Origin: Gammaproteobacteria bacterium
GTDB lineage: Bacteria > Pseudomonadota > Gammaproteobacteria > Enterobacterales > GCA-2746155
Direction: 5' to 3'
Length of the DNA: 41,240 bases
Assembly: GCA_002746155.1 (NCBI GenBank)
Contig: NVWF01000002.1
Location: 132-41,371 of the forward strand
A program made the position numbers and the translations under genes. The first letter of the stretch is position 1; each line of letters begins with the position of its first letter. Under the pieces are notes generated by a model. It did not search any database and was not told where the DNA came from. It saw nothing but the letters and a program-made list of their open reading frames with translations. Shown here in pieces: positions 33,358 through 41,240 of the stretch.

Positions 33358-34436
33358 ATATGAATGAAATTAAACAATGGCTTACAGAACTGCAAGCTGA
33401 CTATGCTTGGGCAATTCAGATATTTGGGATAGTCTTTATTACATTATTGATAAACTTTATCTGGAAACGTTATTACAACAGTATCAAAGTAAAGTTAACT
33501 AAAACAAAAAACCTTTGGGATGACGCTCTTTGGGAATCTCTGCATAAGCCCTTAGGTTATTTAATTTGGATCATTGGTATTAGCTATGCAGCTGAAATAA
33601 CCAATAGTTTTGCTGAAACTGAATTTATTAATTTTGTTAATAATATTCGGGAGTTAGCTGTCATAGCTTGTCTAACTTGGTTTTTGTTTCGTTTTATTCG
33701 TTTTGGTGAAAGAAACATTCTCGATCCTAATCGAAAGGTGGAGAAGCCGATTGATCAAACTACCGTCAATGCAATTGCCAAACTACTCAGAGCATCAGTA
33801 ATAATTACATCCATGTTAATTGTCATGCAAACCATGGGTTATAGCATATCTGGTTTGTTAGCTTTTGGTGGAGTTGGTGGCTTAGCAATGGGTTTTGCAG
33901 CGAAAGATCTGCTATCTAATTTTTTTGGTGGTTTAATGATTTATCTCGATAGACCTTTCAAAGTAGGCGATTGGATACGATCACCTGATCGTGAGATCGA
34001 GGGTACTGTGGAATATATTGGTTGGCGTCAAACCCATATTCGTACCTTCGACAAAAGGGCTCTTTATATCCCTAACTCAATATTTACCACAATCGCTGTT
34101 GAGAACCCTTCTAGGATGAAGAATCGCAGAATTTATGAAACTATTGGCCTGAGATATGAAGATTCAACTAAGGTTGATGAAATAATAGCCGCAGTTAAAG
34201 CTATGCTAAAGAATCATCCTGAGATAGATGCTAAGCAAACCTTAATAGTAAATTTGAATAAGTTTTCACCCTCGTCCCTAGACTTTTTTGTTTATACTTT
34301 TACCAAAACAACAGACTGGGTGAGGTTTCATGAAATAAAGCAAGACGTCATGTTAAAGATCATGCAGATTATTGAAGATAGTTCAGCTGAAATGGCCTTT
34401 CCTACTTCAACGATTCACCTGCAACAGGTTAACTAA
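33354..34436 (+). CDS. MscS-family mechanosensitive channel
   Basis: 360 residues. Four to five hydrophobic helices (about 20-37, 66-84, 98-113, 143-160) lead into pore helix TM3 with G-L-L-A-F-G-G-V-G-G-L-A-M-G-F-A-A-K-D (steps), then the MscS beta domain (P-F-K-V-G-D-W-I) and a C-terminal alpha/beta part. Length and layout resemble the YbdG/YnaI medium-size group. It lets solutes out on hypo-osmotic shock. Ends 16 bases from the convergent operon. Confidence 0.9.
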   Translation: MNMNEIKQWLTELQADYAWAIQIFGIVFITLLINFIWKRYYNSIKVKLTKTKNLWDDALWESLHKPLGYLIWIIGISYAAEITNSFAETEFINFVNNIRELAVIACLTWFLFRFIRFGERNILDPNRKVEKPIDQTTVNAIAKLLRASVIITSMLIVMQTMGYSISGLLAFGGVGGLAMGFAAKDLLSNFFGGLMIYLDRPFKVGDWIRSPDREIEGTVEYIGWRQTHIRTFDKRALYIPNSIFTTIAVENPSRMKNRRIYETIGLRYEDSTKVDEIIAAVKAMLKNHPEIDAKQTLIVNLNKFSPSSLDFFVYTFTKTTDWVRFHEIKQDVMLKIMQIIEDSSAEMAFPTSTIHLQQVN

Positions 34437-34452
34437 TTTTAAAGGGATTTAA

Positions 34453-35283
34453 TCACCATTTTTTCTTAGTTTCGAAGGCATCATCTGATTCACTCTTTCT
34501 ATTAAGTGCTTCTTGAGATTCCTTAGCATTAAGCTGTTCTTCAGTAACTTCATCATTGGCAGCAATTGCAGCTGCGACCTGATCTATCGGAACAGTTCGC
34601 TGCTGGGAATCACCGGGTAGTTGATTATCTTCTTCTAAACTGTTTATTAACTCTTCAACCTTTTCTAGCTGAGTAATCACATAGGAATCTTCAGATCCAA
34701 AGCCAAGTAATTTATCCTTTGCATGTAAATAATACTGTTTAGCTGTGCCCGGATGTCCCTCATTTGCAGCTTGATGACCCATTTTGATATGACCTTCTGC
34801 ATCAAATTTCAATAGGGTTCGTTGCACGGCAGGCATGAGTAGTTGGTACTGGTGTTCAGCAATTGCACGTTTTTGAAACAATATAATAAGATATTTAACA
34901 AGTTTATTTAATCGTCCCACAAGTCCTTGTAACTCAATCATGGCCGAGGGCATTTGTACATAAAATTGAATAGAATCTAGCTCACTTAGGGTCATCTTCG
35001 CACTGTTTAATCGAAGCTTTATTCCAGGAGAGCGGGGGTCGATATTAAAGGCTTCTTGTAAATTCCCAATAATTCGTTCAAGTAAAAACTGATAGGTTAT
35101 TTTTTCCAAGCCTGCCGTTTGTAATCCATCGTATAAATCTTGTGCTTCATCAGCGCGATATCGAAAGCTTGATACCTGTTGACGTCTTAAGGCAGCAGCC
35201 TGTTCTTTTTTTGTAAAAATGATACTGCCTACAACACTCGCGACTAAAAGCACAATGATAATGATAATGATAGATGAATCCAC
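34453..35283 (-). CDS. Membrane-anchored helical protein of unknown function
   Basis: 276 residues. Residues 5-23 are an almost pure Ile/Val/Leu membrane helix, followed by a basic stop and a long helical region (about 40-230) with heptad-like segments and one TPR-like stretch (H-I-K-M-G-H-Q-A-A-N-E-G-H-P). The tail after 225 is acidic, Gln/Glu-rich and probably disordered. Third gene after a response regulator and a soluble kinase on the same strand, 38 bases downstream of the kinase. Possibly the membrane partner of that two-component pair, but not shown. Confidence 0.75.
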   Translation of the reverse strand: MDSSIIIIIIVLLVASVVGSIIFTKKEQAAALRRQQVSSFRYRADEAQDLYDGLQTAGLEKITYQFLLERIIGNLQEAFNIDPRSPGIKLRLNSAKMTLSELDSIQFYVQMPSAMIELQGLVGRLNKLVKYLIILFQKRAIAEHQYQLLMPAVQRTLLKFDAEGHIKMGHQAANEGHPGTAKQYYLHAKDKLLGFGSEDSYVITQLEKVEELINSLEEDNQLPGDSQQRTVPIDQVAAAIAANDEVTEEQLNAKESQEALNRKSESDDAFETKKKW

Positions 35284-35321
35284 AATTTGCTCACTTAAGT
35301 TAACAGTTTAGGTTTTTTTTA

Positions 35322-36011
35322 TTAGGGTATTCTAATCGTAAAAATTCCACCAGAAGTATCGGCATTTGATAAGAAAATAGTGCCAATTTTGTCTTCACTT
35401 TTGTGCATAGAAGCCACTTGACCTGCAAAGTATAACCCTAGACCAGTACTTCCAGTGCTTTGATTTATACCCAGTATGACGTCATTTTGGCTTGCAATCA
35501 TCACTTCAGGATAACCAGGACCATCATCTTCAATAGTAATTTCTAACATATCATCAATAATAGTAGCAGTTACTAGAATAGTTGAGTCAGTGTAGCGAAT
35601 ATTGTTTGTCATGATATTACTAATAACGGTGGCCATCAAATCACTATCAAAAGCCCATTCAAGTTCTTCTTCTATATTTAGGCTCACCGTAATTTTTTTA
35701 CTCGATAATAACTCATCAAAAGCTAACACTTGATCTTCGAGAAAGTCATAGACGTTGTAATAATTAATATTTATGGGTAGTTGCTTTTGCTCAGCTTTGT
35801 AGAGGGCTAATAATTGGACTAACAAGCCATTTACGCGACTAGTTTCATAGCGCAGTACATTAATCTTTGTATTGTTAGGATCTGCCTCATTGAGTTTATC
35901 TGTGATATCTCCTAAGGAAATGAGAATGACGCCTAAGGCATTTTTCATATCATGTACTGTGGAGGCTAGAACAGTTGAGAAGGGAATGGTTTGTTGTTTA
36001 TCCTTGCTCAA
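35322..36011 (-). CDS. Soluble histidine kinase without sensor domain
   Basis: 229 residues. H-box S-T-V-H20-D-M-K-N-A-L-G lies right at the start; N-box V-I-S-N-I-M-T-N-N-I; G1 E-D-D-G-P-G; G2 S-T-G-L-G-L-Y. No membrane or sensory domain is present, so input must come from a partner. Overlaps the response regulator gene by four bases (ATGA), indicating a cognate pair. Confidence 0.88.
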   Translation of the reverse strand: MSKDKQQTIPFSTVLASTVHDMKNALGVILISLGDITDKLNEADPNNTKINVLRYETSRVNGLLVQLLALYKAEQKQLPININYYNVYDFLEDQVLAFDELLSSKKITVSLNIEEELEWAFDSDLMATVISNIMTNNIRYTDSTILVTATIIDDMLEITIEDDGPGYPEVMIASQNDVILGINQSTGSTGLGLYFAGQVASMHKSEDKIGTIFLSNADTSGGIFTIRIP

Positions 36012-37645
36012 GGGTTTTGAGCTCCAATGGATAAGTCATTGGCTAATCTTAATAACTGCTGGTGTCGTAGATAACGGTGATCGCTTTCTTTTAAATGTTC
36101 AAGCTTTTCAAGACAAACTAAAGCTTCAGTGAGCAATCCACTGTTATCATCAGTAGTTTCAGTTTGACGAATGAGCATTTGGGCTAAATTCATATTAAAG
36201 CTAATGTTATCAGGCGATAATACTAGGGAATCGCGAAAGGCGGCAATTGCGCCTTCTGTATCGTTGTTTGAAGATGCCTTCATACCAAGATTGTTAATTT
36301 TACTTGCCTTTACAGCCGTTTCAAATGCGGCTTTATCTTCAACAATATGCTCTAGGCTTGCCATAAGTTCTTTATCATCACCAAATTTTTCCATTATATT
36401 GGTTAAAATTTCCTGACAAGTTTCAAAATCTTCCCCGTCTTTACAAGCTTTAGCCATGTCAGAACAACCAATTCCGGATAAAGACTGCTTTAAAGATTCA
36501 TACATAGACCTTGCTGAGTCGAGTATTTTCTGGGCTTCTTCACCCCTGTCCAATTTATGATAAATAGAATGTTTGGCAATAGCAGCTCGAAGTTTTATTT
36601 CCTTGTCATCAGAATATTCTTTCTCTAGCTCAGTAATAACTCTAAAGGCTTCATCCACCAGTCTCTTATTTTTTATACCACCTTCATTAGTGATGTACTC
36701 TTTGAGAATTGATACAAGTTTCAAGTAGTTATCTGGGGTCTTATAACAGGAGGTGCGACCAAGTTTAATTGAAGCTTTAAACGCCCGTCTAGCCACATCA
36801 AACTCCTCATTTACCAAGGCTAAATTGCCTAAATGCATTTGTCGTAATATCGCTTTGGGAGATACTTGTATAGCAGATAGAAGCGTTTTTTGAGCCCCTT
36901 GAGGATCACCAAGTACCTGCTGAACTCTTGCAAGCCAATCCAGTGCCTCTGGAAAAGTCGACATGGTTTTAATAACTTGGCGAAAAAGTAGTAAGGCTTC
37001 CTCATAGTCTTCCTGAACAAACAGCAGTTTCCCCATACCCATAAGTGCCCAGGGGACGGGTCTATGGGCAATTACTTTACTATAAATTTGTTTTGATCGG
37101 CCGTAATCTCCCATCTTATCAAATAGATCAGCCTTAATTTTCATACAAGACATACTGTATTTAGACTTGCCAGCGATTAAGACATCACATTGTTGGATCG
37201 CTTTTAAATAATTCTTACTAATGGTAGCTTTATTTATTTTTTCTAAGGCGAACTTTTTAGTCAGTAATTTATCAATTCTGCTTTTTAGTAGTGCTTGAGT
37301 AAAGGGTTTTGTTAAATAACTGTCGGGGGTATGTTCAAGGGCTCCCATAACCATTTCTGTCGTGTTTTCAGCTGTGATCATGACGTAAACAGTGGTCGGT
37401 TTAAGTTGATCTCGGTGAATGAGTTCTTCTAGAACCTGCTGACCGTCCTTTCCATCTCCAAGATTGTAATCGGAAAGGATAATGTCGTAGCGTGATTTAG
37501 CACATTTTTCTAAGGCTATTTCGCCGGAGGAAGCTAAGTCAATTTCTTGGACACCTAATTGTTGCATCATACCTTTCATTGAAATTCTAAACTCTGGAAA
37601 ATCATCAATGATGAGAACTTTTTGATGGCGGTAATCAGTACCCAT
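36008..37645 (-). CDS. Response regulator with TPR output region
   Basis: 545 residues. Receiver domain 8-125: acidic pocket Asp14/Asp15, phosphoacceptor Asp59 (L-S-D59-Y-N-L-G-D-G), Lys in Y-L-T-K-P-F. The rest is built of TPR-like helical repeats (about 150-540), with W-A-L-M-G-M-G-K-L and P-E-A-L-D-W-L-A-R-V typical units. There is no DNA-binding domain, so output is likely protein-protein. First gene of a three-gene operon with a kinase and a membrane protein. Confidence 0.88.
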   Translation of the reverse strand: MGTDYRHQKVLIIDDFPEFRISMKGMMQQLGVQEIDLASSGEIALEKCAKSRYDIILSDYNLGDGKDGQQVLEELIHRDQLKPTTVYVMITAENTTEMVMGALEHTPDSYLTKPFTQALLKSRIDKLLTKKFALEKINKATISKNYLKAIQQCDVLIAGKSKYSMSCMKIKADLFDKMGDYGRSKQIYSKVIAHRPVPWALMGMGKLLFVQEDYEEALLLFRQVIKTMSTFPEALDWLARVQQVLGDPQGAQKTLLSAIQVSPKAILRQMHLGNLALVNEEFDVARRAFKASIKLGRTSCYKTPDNYLKLVSILKEYITNEGGIKNKRLVDEAFRVITELEKEYSDDKEIKLRAAIAKHSIYHKLDRGEEAQKILDSARSMYESLKQSLSGIGCSDMAKACKDGEDFETCQEILTNIMEKFGDDKELMASLEHIVEDKAAFETAVKASKINNLGMKASSNNDTEGAIAAFRDSLVLSPDNISFNMNLAQMLIRQTETTDDNSGLLTEALVCLEKLEHLKESDHRYLRHQQLLRLANDLSIGAQNP

Positions 37646-37953
37646 TGTTAGCTCCTATGCTTTCCTTAGGGTGTATATTATTTTTATTTTATTCTAGTAT
37701 ATCAGGCACTTTATGGATAACAAATATATCCGTTTATTCTATTATAAATACCCCTGTACTTTTAAACTAGTTGTTGATAATGAGACTAAAGCCACAATAA
37801 ACTCCTAGTCGTTAGCATAAAATCGAACAAAAAGTTATAAATAGGACTAAACTAATTCCATTGAGTTATAGATATACTAAGAGTATGCTAAATTTAACTA
37901 GGGAACAACTTGTAATTTCTGCTTCGTTATAAGTGCTACAAAGGTCTTATTAA
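37646..37953. other. Intergenic region between divergent operons
   Basis: 308 AT-rich bases between the response regulator and the 5'-nucleotidase. No gene, repeat or strong hairpin. It must carry the two divergent promoters; several TATAAT-like hexamers occur but none has a clear partner. Confidence 0.5.
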
Positions 37954-38910
37954 ATGCCTAAAAAGACAAAAGAAAATTTTCTTACCAAAAAGCTAGTAAT
38001 AGCCATTTCATCACGGGCTTTATTTGATCTTGATGACAGTCATAAAATTTATGAGGAAGAGGGAATTGAAGCCTATTCTAAACATCAAATTGCCCATGAA
38101 GATGAATTACTAGAGCCAGGAGCTGCTTATCATTTGGTTAAAAAACTTCTTGCATTAAATACTACCCTTAGTGTTGATTCTAGTCTTGAGCAGAGTGTAG
38201 AAGTGATTTTGCTGTCCCGTAACAGTGCTGATACTGGCTTAAGGATTTTTAATTCCATTGAGCAGCATGACATCGATATTTCAAGAGCAGCTTTTACAAG
38301 TGGTTCATCTCCTTATCGATATGCTCCGGCATTTCAAGCTGATTTATTTTTATCGACTAATCCTGAAGATGTAGCCCAGGCACTTGAAGCTGGTGTTGCA
38401 GCGGCAACTATCATTAAACCGTTAAATCAAGCAGATCATCAAGATCAATTGCGTTTTGCCTTTGATGGTGATGCAGTTTTGTTCTCCGATGAAGCAGAAA
38501 GAGTTTACCAAAAGAGTGGACTTAAGGCCTTTACTGAAAGTGAAAAAAATGCAGCCCATCACCCACTTAAAGGAGGTCCATTTAAGAACTTTCTGGCTAG
38601 CCTTCATGCCTTGCAAAAGGAGTTCCCCGAGTCTTGTCCAATTAGAACTGCTTTAGTTACAGCCCGCTCAGCCCCAACACATGAGAGAGTTATCCGTACG
38701 CTTCGTGATTGGGATATTCGCATAGATGAGGCACTATTTTTAGGTGGCCTGCCAAAAGGGGAGTTTTTGCAAGCTTATGGAGCAGATGTATTTTTTGATG
38801 ATCAGCAAGGTCATATTGATTCAGCTAGGCTTCATGTGGCCTCTGCCCATGTACCCCATGGAATAAGTAATCCTAATACCGAGAAAATAAAAACAGGAAG
38901 TGCCCGATGA
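37954..38910 (+). CDS. Cytosolic 5'-nucleotidase (5'-nucleotidase I family)
   Basis: 318 residues. I-A-I-S-S-R-A-L-F-D-L-D-D-S (17-30) and F-A-F-D-G-D-A-V-L-F-S-D-E (steps) match the bacterial members of the cytosolic 5'-nucleotidase I (NT5C1-like) family, which dephosphorylate nucleoside monophosphates; D-V-F-F-D-D-Q near the end completes the HAD-type acidic set. No signal peptide. The stop region overlaps the CysB-like start by four bases (ATGA). Confidence 0.85.
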   Translation: MPKKTKENFLTKKLVIAISSRALFDLDDSHKIYEEEGIEAYSKHQIAHEDELLEPGAAYHLVKKLLALNTTLSVDSSLEQSVEVILLSRNSADTGLRIFNSIEQHDIDISRAAFTSGSSPYRYAPAFQADLFLSTNPEDVAQALEAGVAAATIIKPLNQADHQDQLRFAFDGDAVLFSDEAERVYQKSGLKAFTESEKNAAHHPLKGGPFKNFLASLHALQKEFPESCPIRTALVTARSAPTHERVIRTLRDWDIRIDEALFLGGLPKGEFLQAYGADVFFDDQQGHIDSARLHVASAHVPHGISNPNTEKIKTGSAR

Positions 38911-39878
38911 AGTTACAGCAGTTGAAATATATTTATGAAGTGTCTAAACATGATTTAAATGTTTCAGCTACTGCTGAGAGTCTTTTTACCTCTCAACCCG
39001 GTATCAGTAAGCAGATCAGATTACTTGAAGACGAACTGGGTATACAAATCTTTGTGCGCAGTGGCAAACATCTGACTACCATCACTCCTCCTGGTAAATT
39101 AATATTGAATATAGCTGAACAAATCTTGAATCAAGCGGGGCAGATCAGCACTATTGCAAAGGAGTTTTCGAACCACAAAGAGGGTAAGTTATCCATTGCA
39201 ACTACTAATACACAGGCGCGCTACGATTTGCCTTCGATCATAGAATCTTATAACCAAGTCTATCCTAAAGTCATTCTACAAATGCATCAGGGCTCTCCCG
39301 CTCAAATCGCTGAATTTGCGATTAAGGGTGAGGTGGACTTTGCCGTAGCCACTGAACCTTTCGATAGTAATGATTTGGTGATGTTGCCTTGTTATCGTTG
39401 GAATCGTTGTATACTAGTTCCTAAAGGTCATGAGCTGACTAAGAGGAATACCGTTGCTCTTGACGAATTAGCCAATCATCCTCTGATTACTTATGTTAAA
39501 GGTTTTGCCGAGCGAACAGAATTAGATAGGGTGTTTCAGGAAGCTAAACTAGCCCCGTCCATAGTCTTCGCAGCAACTGACGCTGATGTTATTAAAACCT
39601 ATGTCAGACTAGGAATGGGAGTAGCTGTAATATCATCCATGGCCTACGATCCTATACTTGATGCCGATTTGGTCATGATGGACGCAAGAAATCTCTTTCA
39701 GGATGATATAGCTTACATTGGTTTTACTAGAACGCTTTATTTTAGACAGTATATGTACGACTTTATTGAGAGTTTAGCTCCTCATTTAACCACTGAATTA
39801 ATTCAGCAGGCTCAAGCCACTAAAAACAATGATGCTGTGGTTAAATTATTACAGGATATTGAGTTACCCTTTAGATAA
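38907..39878 (+). CDS. cysB: CysB-like LysR regulator
   Basis: 323 residues, the CysB length. M-K-L-Q-Q-L-K-Y-I-Y-E-V and T-S-Q-P-G-I-S-K-Q-I-R-L-L-E-D-E-L-G form the CysB-type DNA-binding domain. The effector domain has A-T-T-N-T-Q-A-R-Y, the sulfate/acetylserine pocket motif of CysB. It should activate sulfur assimilation genes. No sulfur genes lie beside it here. Confidence 0.88.
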   Translation: MKLQQLKYIYEVSKHDLNVSATAESLFTSQPGISKQIRLLEDELGIQIFVRSGKHLTTITPPGKLILNIAEQILNQAGQISTIAKEFSNHKEGKLSIATTNTQARYDLPSIIESYNQVYPKVILQMHQGSPAQIAEFAIKGEVDFAVATEPFDSNDLVMLPCYRWNRCILVPKGHELTKRNTVALDELANHPLITYVKGFAERTELDRVFQEAKLAPSIVFAATDADVIKTYVRLGMGVAVISSMAYDPILDADLVMMDARNLFQDDIAYIGFTRTLYFRQYMYDFIESLAPHLTTELIQQAQATKNNDAVVKLLQDIELPFR

Positions 39879-39897
39879 AACAAGTGTATCAAGCTTT

Positions 39898-41240
39898 CTA
39901 GCATTCGATAATATTCACCGCCAGACCACCTCGAGCAGTTTCCTTATACTTAACTTTCATATCTGCACCGGTTTCTTTCATGGTATTGATGACCTTATCG
40001 AGACTAACCTTGTGTGAACCATCCCCATGGAGAGCAAGCCTTGCTGCATTAATAGCCGTTACTGCTGCCATGGCATTACGTTCTATGCAAGGTATCTGTA
40101 CCAGACCACCCACAGGATCACAGGTTAGACCGAGATTGTGTTCCATGCCTATTTCTGCAGCATCTTCACATTGCGCTACTGTGGCACCTAACACTTCAGC
40201 AAGACCGGCAGCTGCCATTGAACAGGCAACACCAACTTCCCCCTGACATCCAACTTCAGCACCTGAAATGGATGCATTTTCTTTAAACAATATACCAATA
40301 GCACCAGCCGTTAAAAGGAAGTTGATGATGGAGCTATCATCAGAGTTTTCTTTAAACAGTTGAAAATAGTTCAATACAGCCGGTATTATTCCTGCGGCGC
40401 CATTAGTGGGAGCCGTTACCACTCTACCGCCTGCTGCATTTTCTTCATTAACAGCCAAAGCATAAAGGTTTACCCAATCCATTACCTTCAAGGGATCTTG
40501 ATTACTTTGCTCTGTGCTCTTAAGTCGCTTGTAGAGATGGGCTGCACGCCGCTTTACTTTTAATCCGCCAGGTAAGATGCCTTCTGTTCGACAACCTTTA
40601 TGGATGCAATCCTGCATAGTTTTCCAGATCAGCAATAAATAGTCTTTCGTTTCTTGTTCAGTCCGCCAAGCGGCTTCATTCGCTAACATTAAGGCACTAA
40701 TACTAAGACCATTAGCTGTACACTGCTGTAACAGTTCATCTCCACTGGAAAATGGATAGGGTAGGGTTCGGTTATCTTCTATAACAGGAGACTCATCATT
40801 AATAAATTCATTGACAATAAAACCGCCACCAACAGAATAATAGATCTTACTCACTAATAATTCTTGGTTGGCATTATAGGCGGTAAACTTCATACCATTG
40901 GGATGACCCGGTAATGATTTCTTGCGATGAAATATAATATGTTTTTTGCTGTTAAATATAATGCTGTTGGATTTATCTAACAACAAACTACCCGAGTCAT
41001 TAATCTGCTTAATTTTATCAGGTACTGTATCGGGCTCAACGGTTTCAGGTAGTTCACCTAGCAACCCTAGAATGACAGCTTTATCACTGCCGTGTCCTTT
41101 TCCCGTATGACCTAATGAACCAAATAGCTCAACTTTAATCGATTTTATTTTAACAAAATCGATTTCTTTTCGGGCTGTTTTAATAAACTGCAAGCCTGCT
41201 CGGATTGGCCCAACAGTATGTGAACTTGAAGGACCGATAC
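39898..41240 (-). CDS. sdaA: L-serine ammonia-lyase, single-chain iron-sulfur type (5' end outside window)
   Basis: At least 447 residues; the frame runs off the window edge and an internal ATG at 41193 is not the real start, because upstream codons give [10 protein letters not shown], the conserved N-terminal motif. [18 protein letters not shown] and the C-terminal I-I-E-C contain the cysteines for the [4Fe-4S] cluster and the tail. It converts serine to pyruvate and ammonia, a sink for glycine-derived serine. Convergent with cysB, 19 bases apart. Confidence 0.93.
   Translation of the reverse strand, partial: IGPSSSHTVGPIRAGLQFIKTARKEIDFVKIKSIKVELFGSLGHTGKGHGSDKAVILGLLGELPETVEPDTVPDKIKQINDSGSLLLDKSNSIIFNSKKHIIFHRKKSLPGHPNGMKFTAYNANQELLVSKIYYSVGGGFIVNEFINDESPVIEDNRTLPYPFSSGDELLQQCTANGLSISALMLANEAAWRTEQETKDYLLLIWKTMQDCIHKGCRTEGILPGGLKVKRRAAHLYKRLKSTEQSNQDPLKVMDWVNLYALAVNEENAAGGRVVTAPTNGAAGIIPAVLNYFQLFKENSDDSSIINFLLTAGAIGILFKENASISGAEVGCQGEVGVACSMAAAGLAEVLGATVAQCEDAAEIGMEHNLGLTCDPVGGLVQIPCIERNAMAAVTAINAARLALHGDGSHKVSLDKVINTMKETGADMKVKYKETARGGLAVNIIEC

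Overview
The window is AT-rich bacterial DNA, most likely from a marine gammaproteobacterium. That assignment rests on a cysB-type regulator, nagZ, the sppA-ansA pair, GcvA-like and CysB-like LysR regulators, and a chromosomal-type integron. Genus cannot be fixed from the sequence alone. No rRNA, tRNA or CRISPR array was seen.

Layout. (1) 1-3904: a small integron on the minus strand. It has a dead integrase (three reading frames, two internal deletions), an attI-side junction, and three cassettes with readable attC sites. The cassettes carry a two-gene unknown pair, a BrnT/BrnA toxin-antitoxin, and a DUF6090-type membrane protein. At its far end it abuts what looks like the tail of an IS91-like transposase. 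(2) 4048-6760: a Cys/Met-metabolism PLP enzyme divergent from an AraC regulator, with a 21-bp-phased direct repeat between them, then a VapBC toxin-antitoxin pair with a palindromic operator. (3) 6922-12863: MmgE/PrpD protein, LysR regulator, a 2-oxoglutarate/Fe(II) oxygenase of the Asp/Asn-hydroxylase type, a threonine aldolase, and a non-pyrrolysine MttB-superfamily methyltransferase. (4) 12989-19420 (minus): heterotetrameric sarcosine oxidase (soxB-soxD-soxA-soxG) plus an extra SoxB-like flavoprotein. (5) 19661-27335 (plus): formate-THF ligase, corrinoid protein, DUF1638 protein, MTHFR C-terminal Cys-rich protein, MTHFR, methyl-THF:corrinoid methyltransferase and a RACo-type corrinoid activator. 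(6) 27269-31216 (minus): sppA, ansA and a GbdR-like AraC regulator. (7) 31642-41240: chalcone-isomerase-like exported protein, nagZ, an MscS channel, a TPR response regulator/soluble kinase/membrane protein operon, a 5'-nucleotidase, a CysB-like regulator and the body of L-serine dehydratase.

How it may work together (inference). Blocks 3-6 read as one catabolic island for N-methylated compounds. MttB would move a methyl group from a quaternary amine (glycine betaine is the leading candidate) to the corrinoid protein. The pterin methyltransferase would pass it to THF, and MTHFR, run oxidatively, would convert methyl-THF to methylene-THF. Sarcosine oxidase would release the last methyl as methylene-THF, leaving glycine and H2O2. 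Fhs could recover formate and ATP. RACo would re-reduce oxidised cobalt. A GbdR-like regulator next to the cluster fits betaine-derived control. The strongest unexplained signal is a charge pattern: three partner enzymes carry Arg-rich tails, while the corrinoid shuttle they must all dock with starts with a strongly acidic extension.
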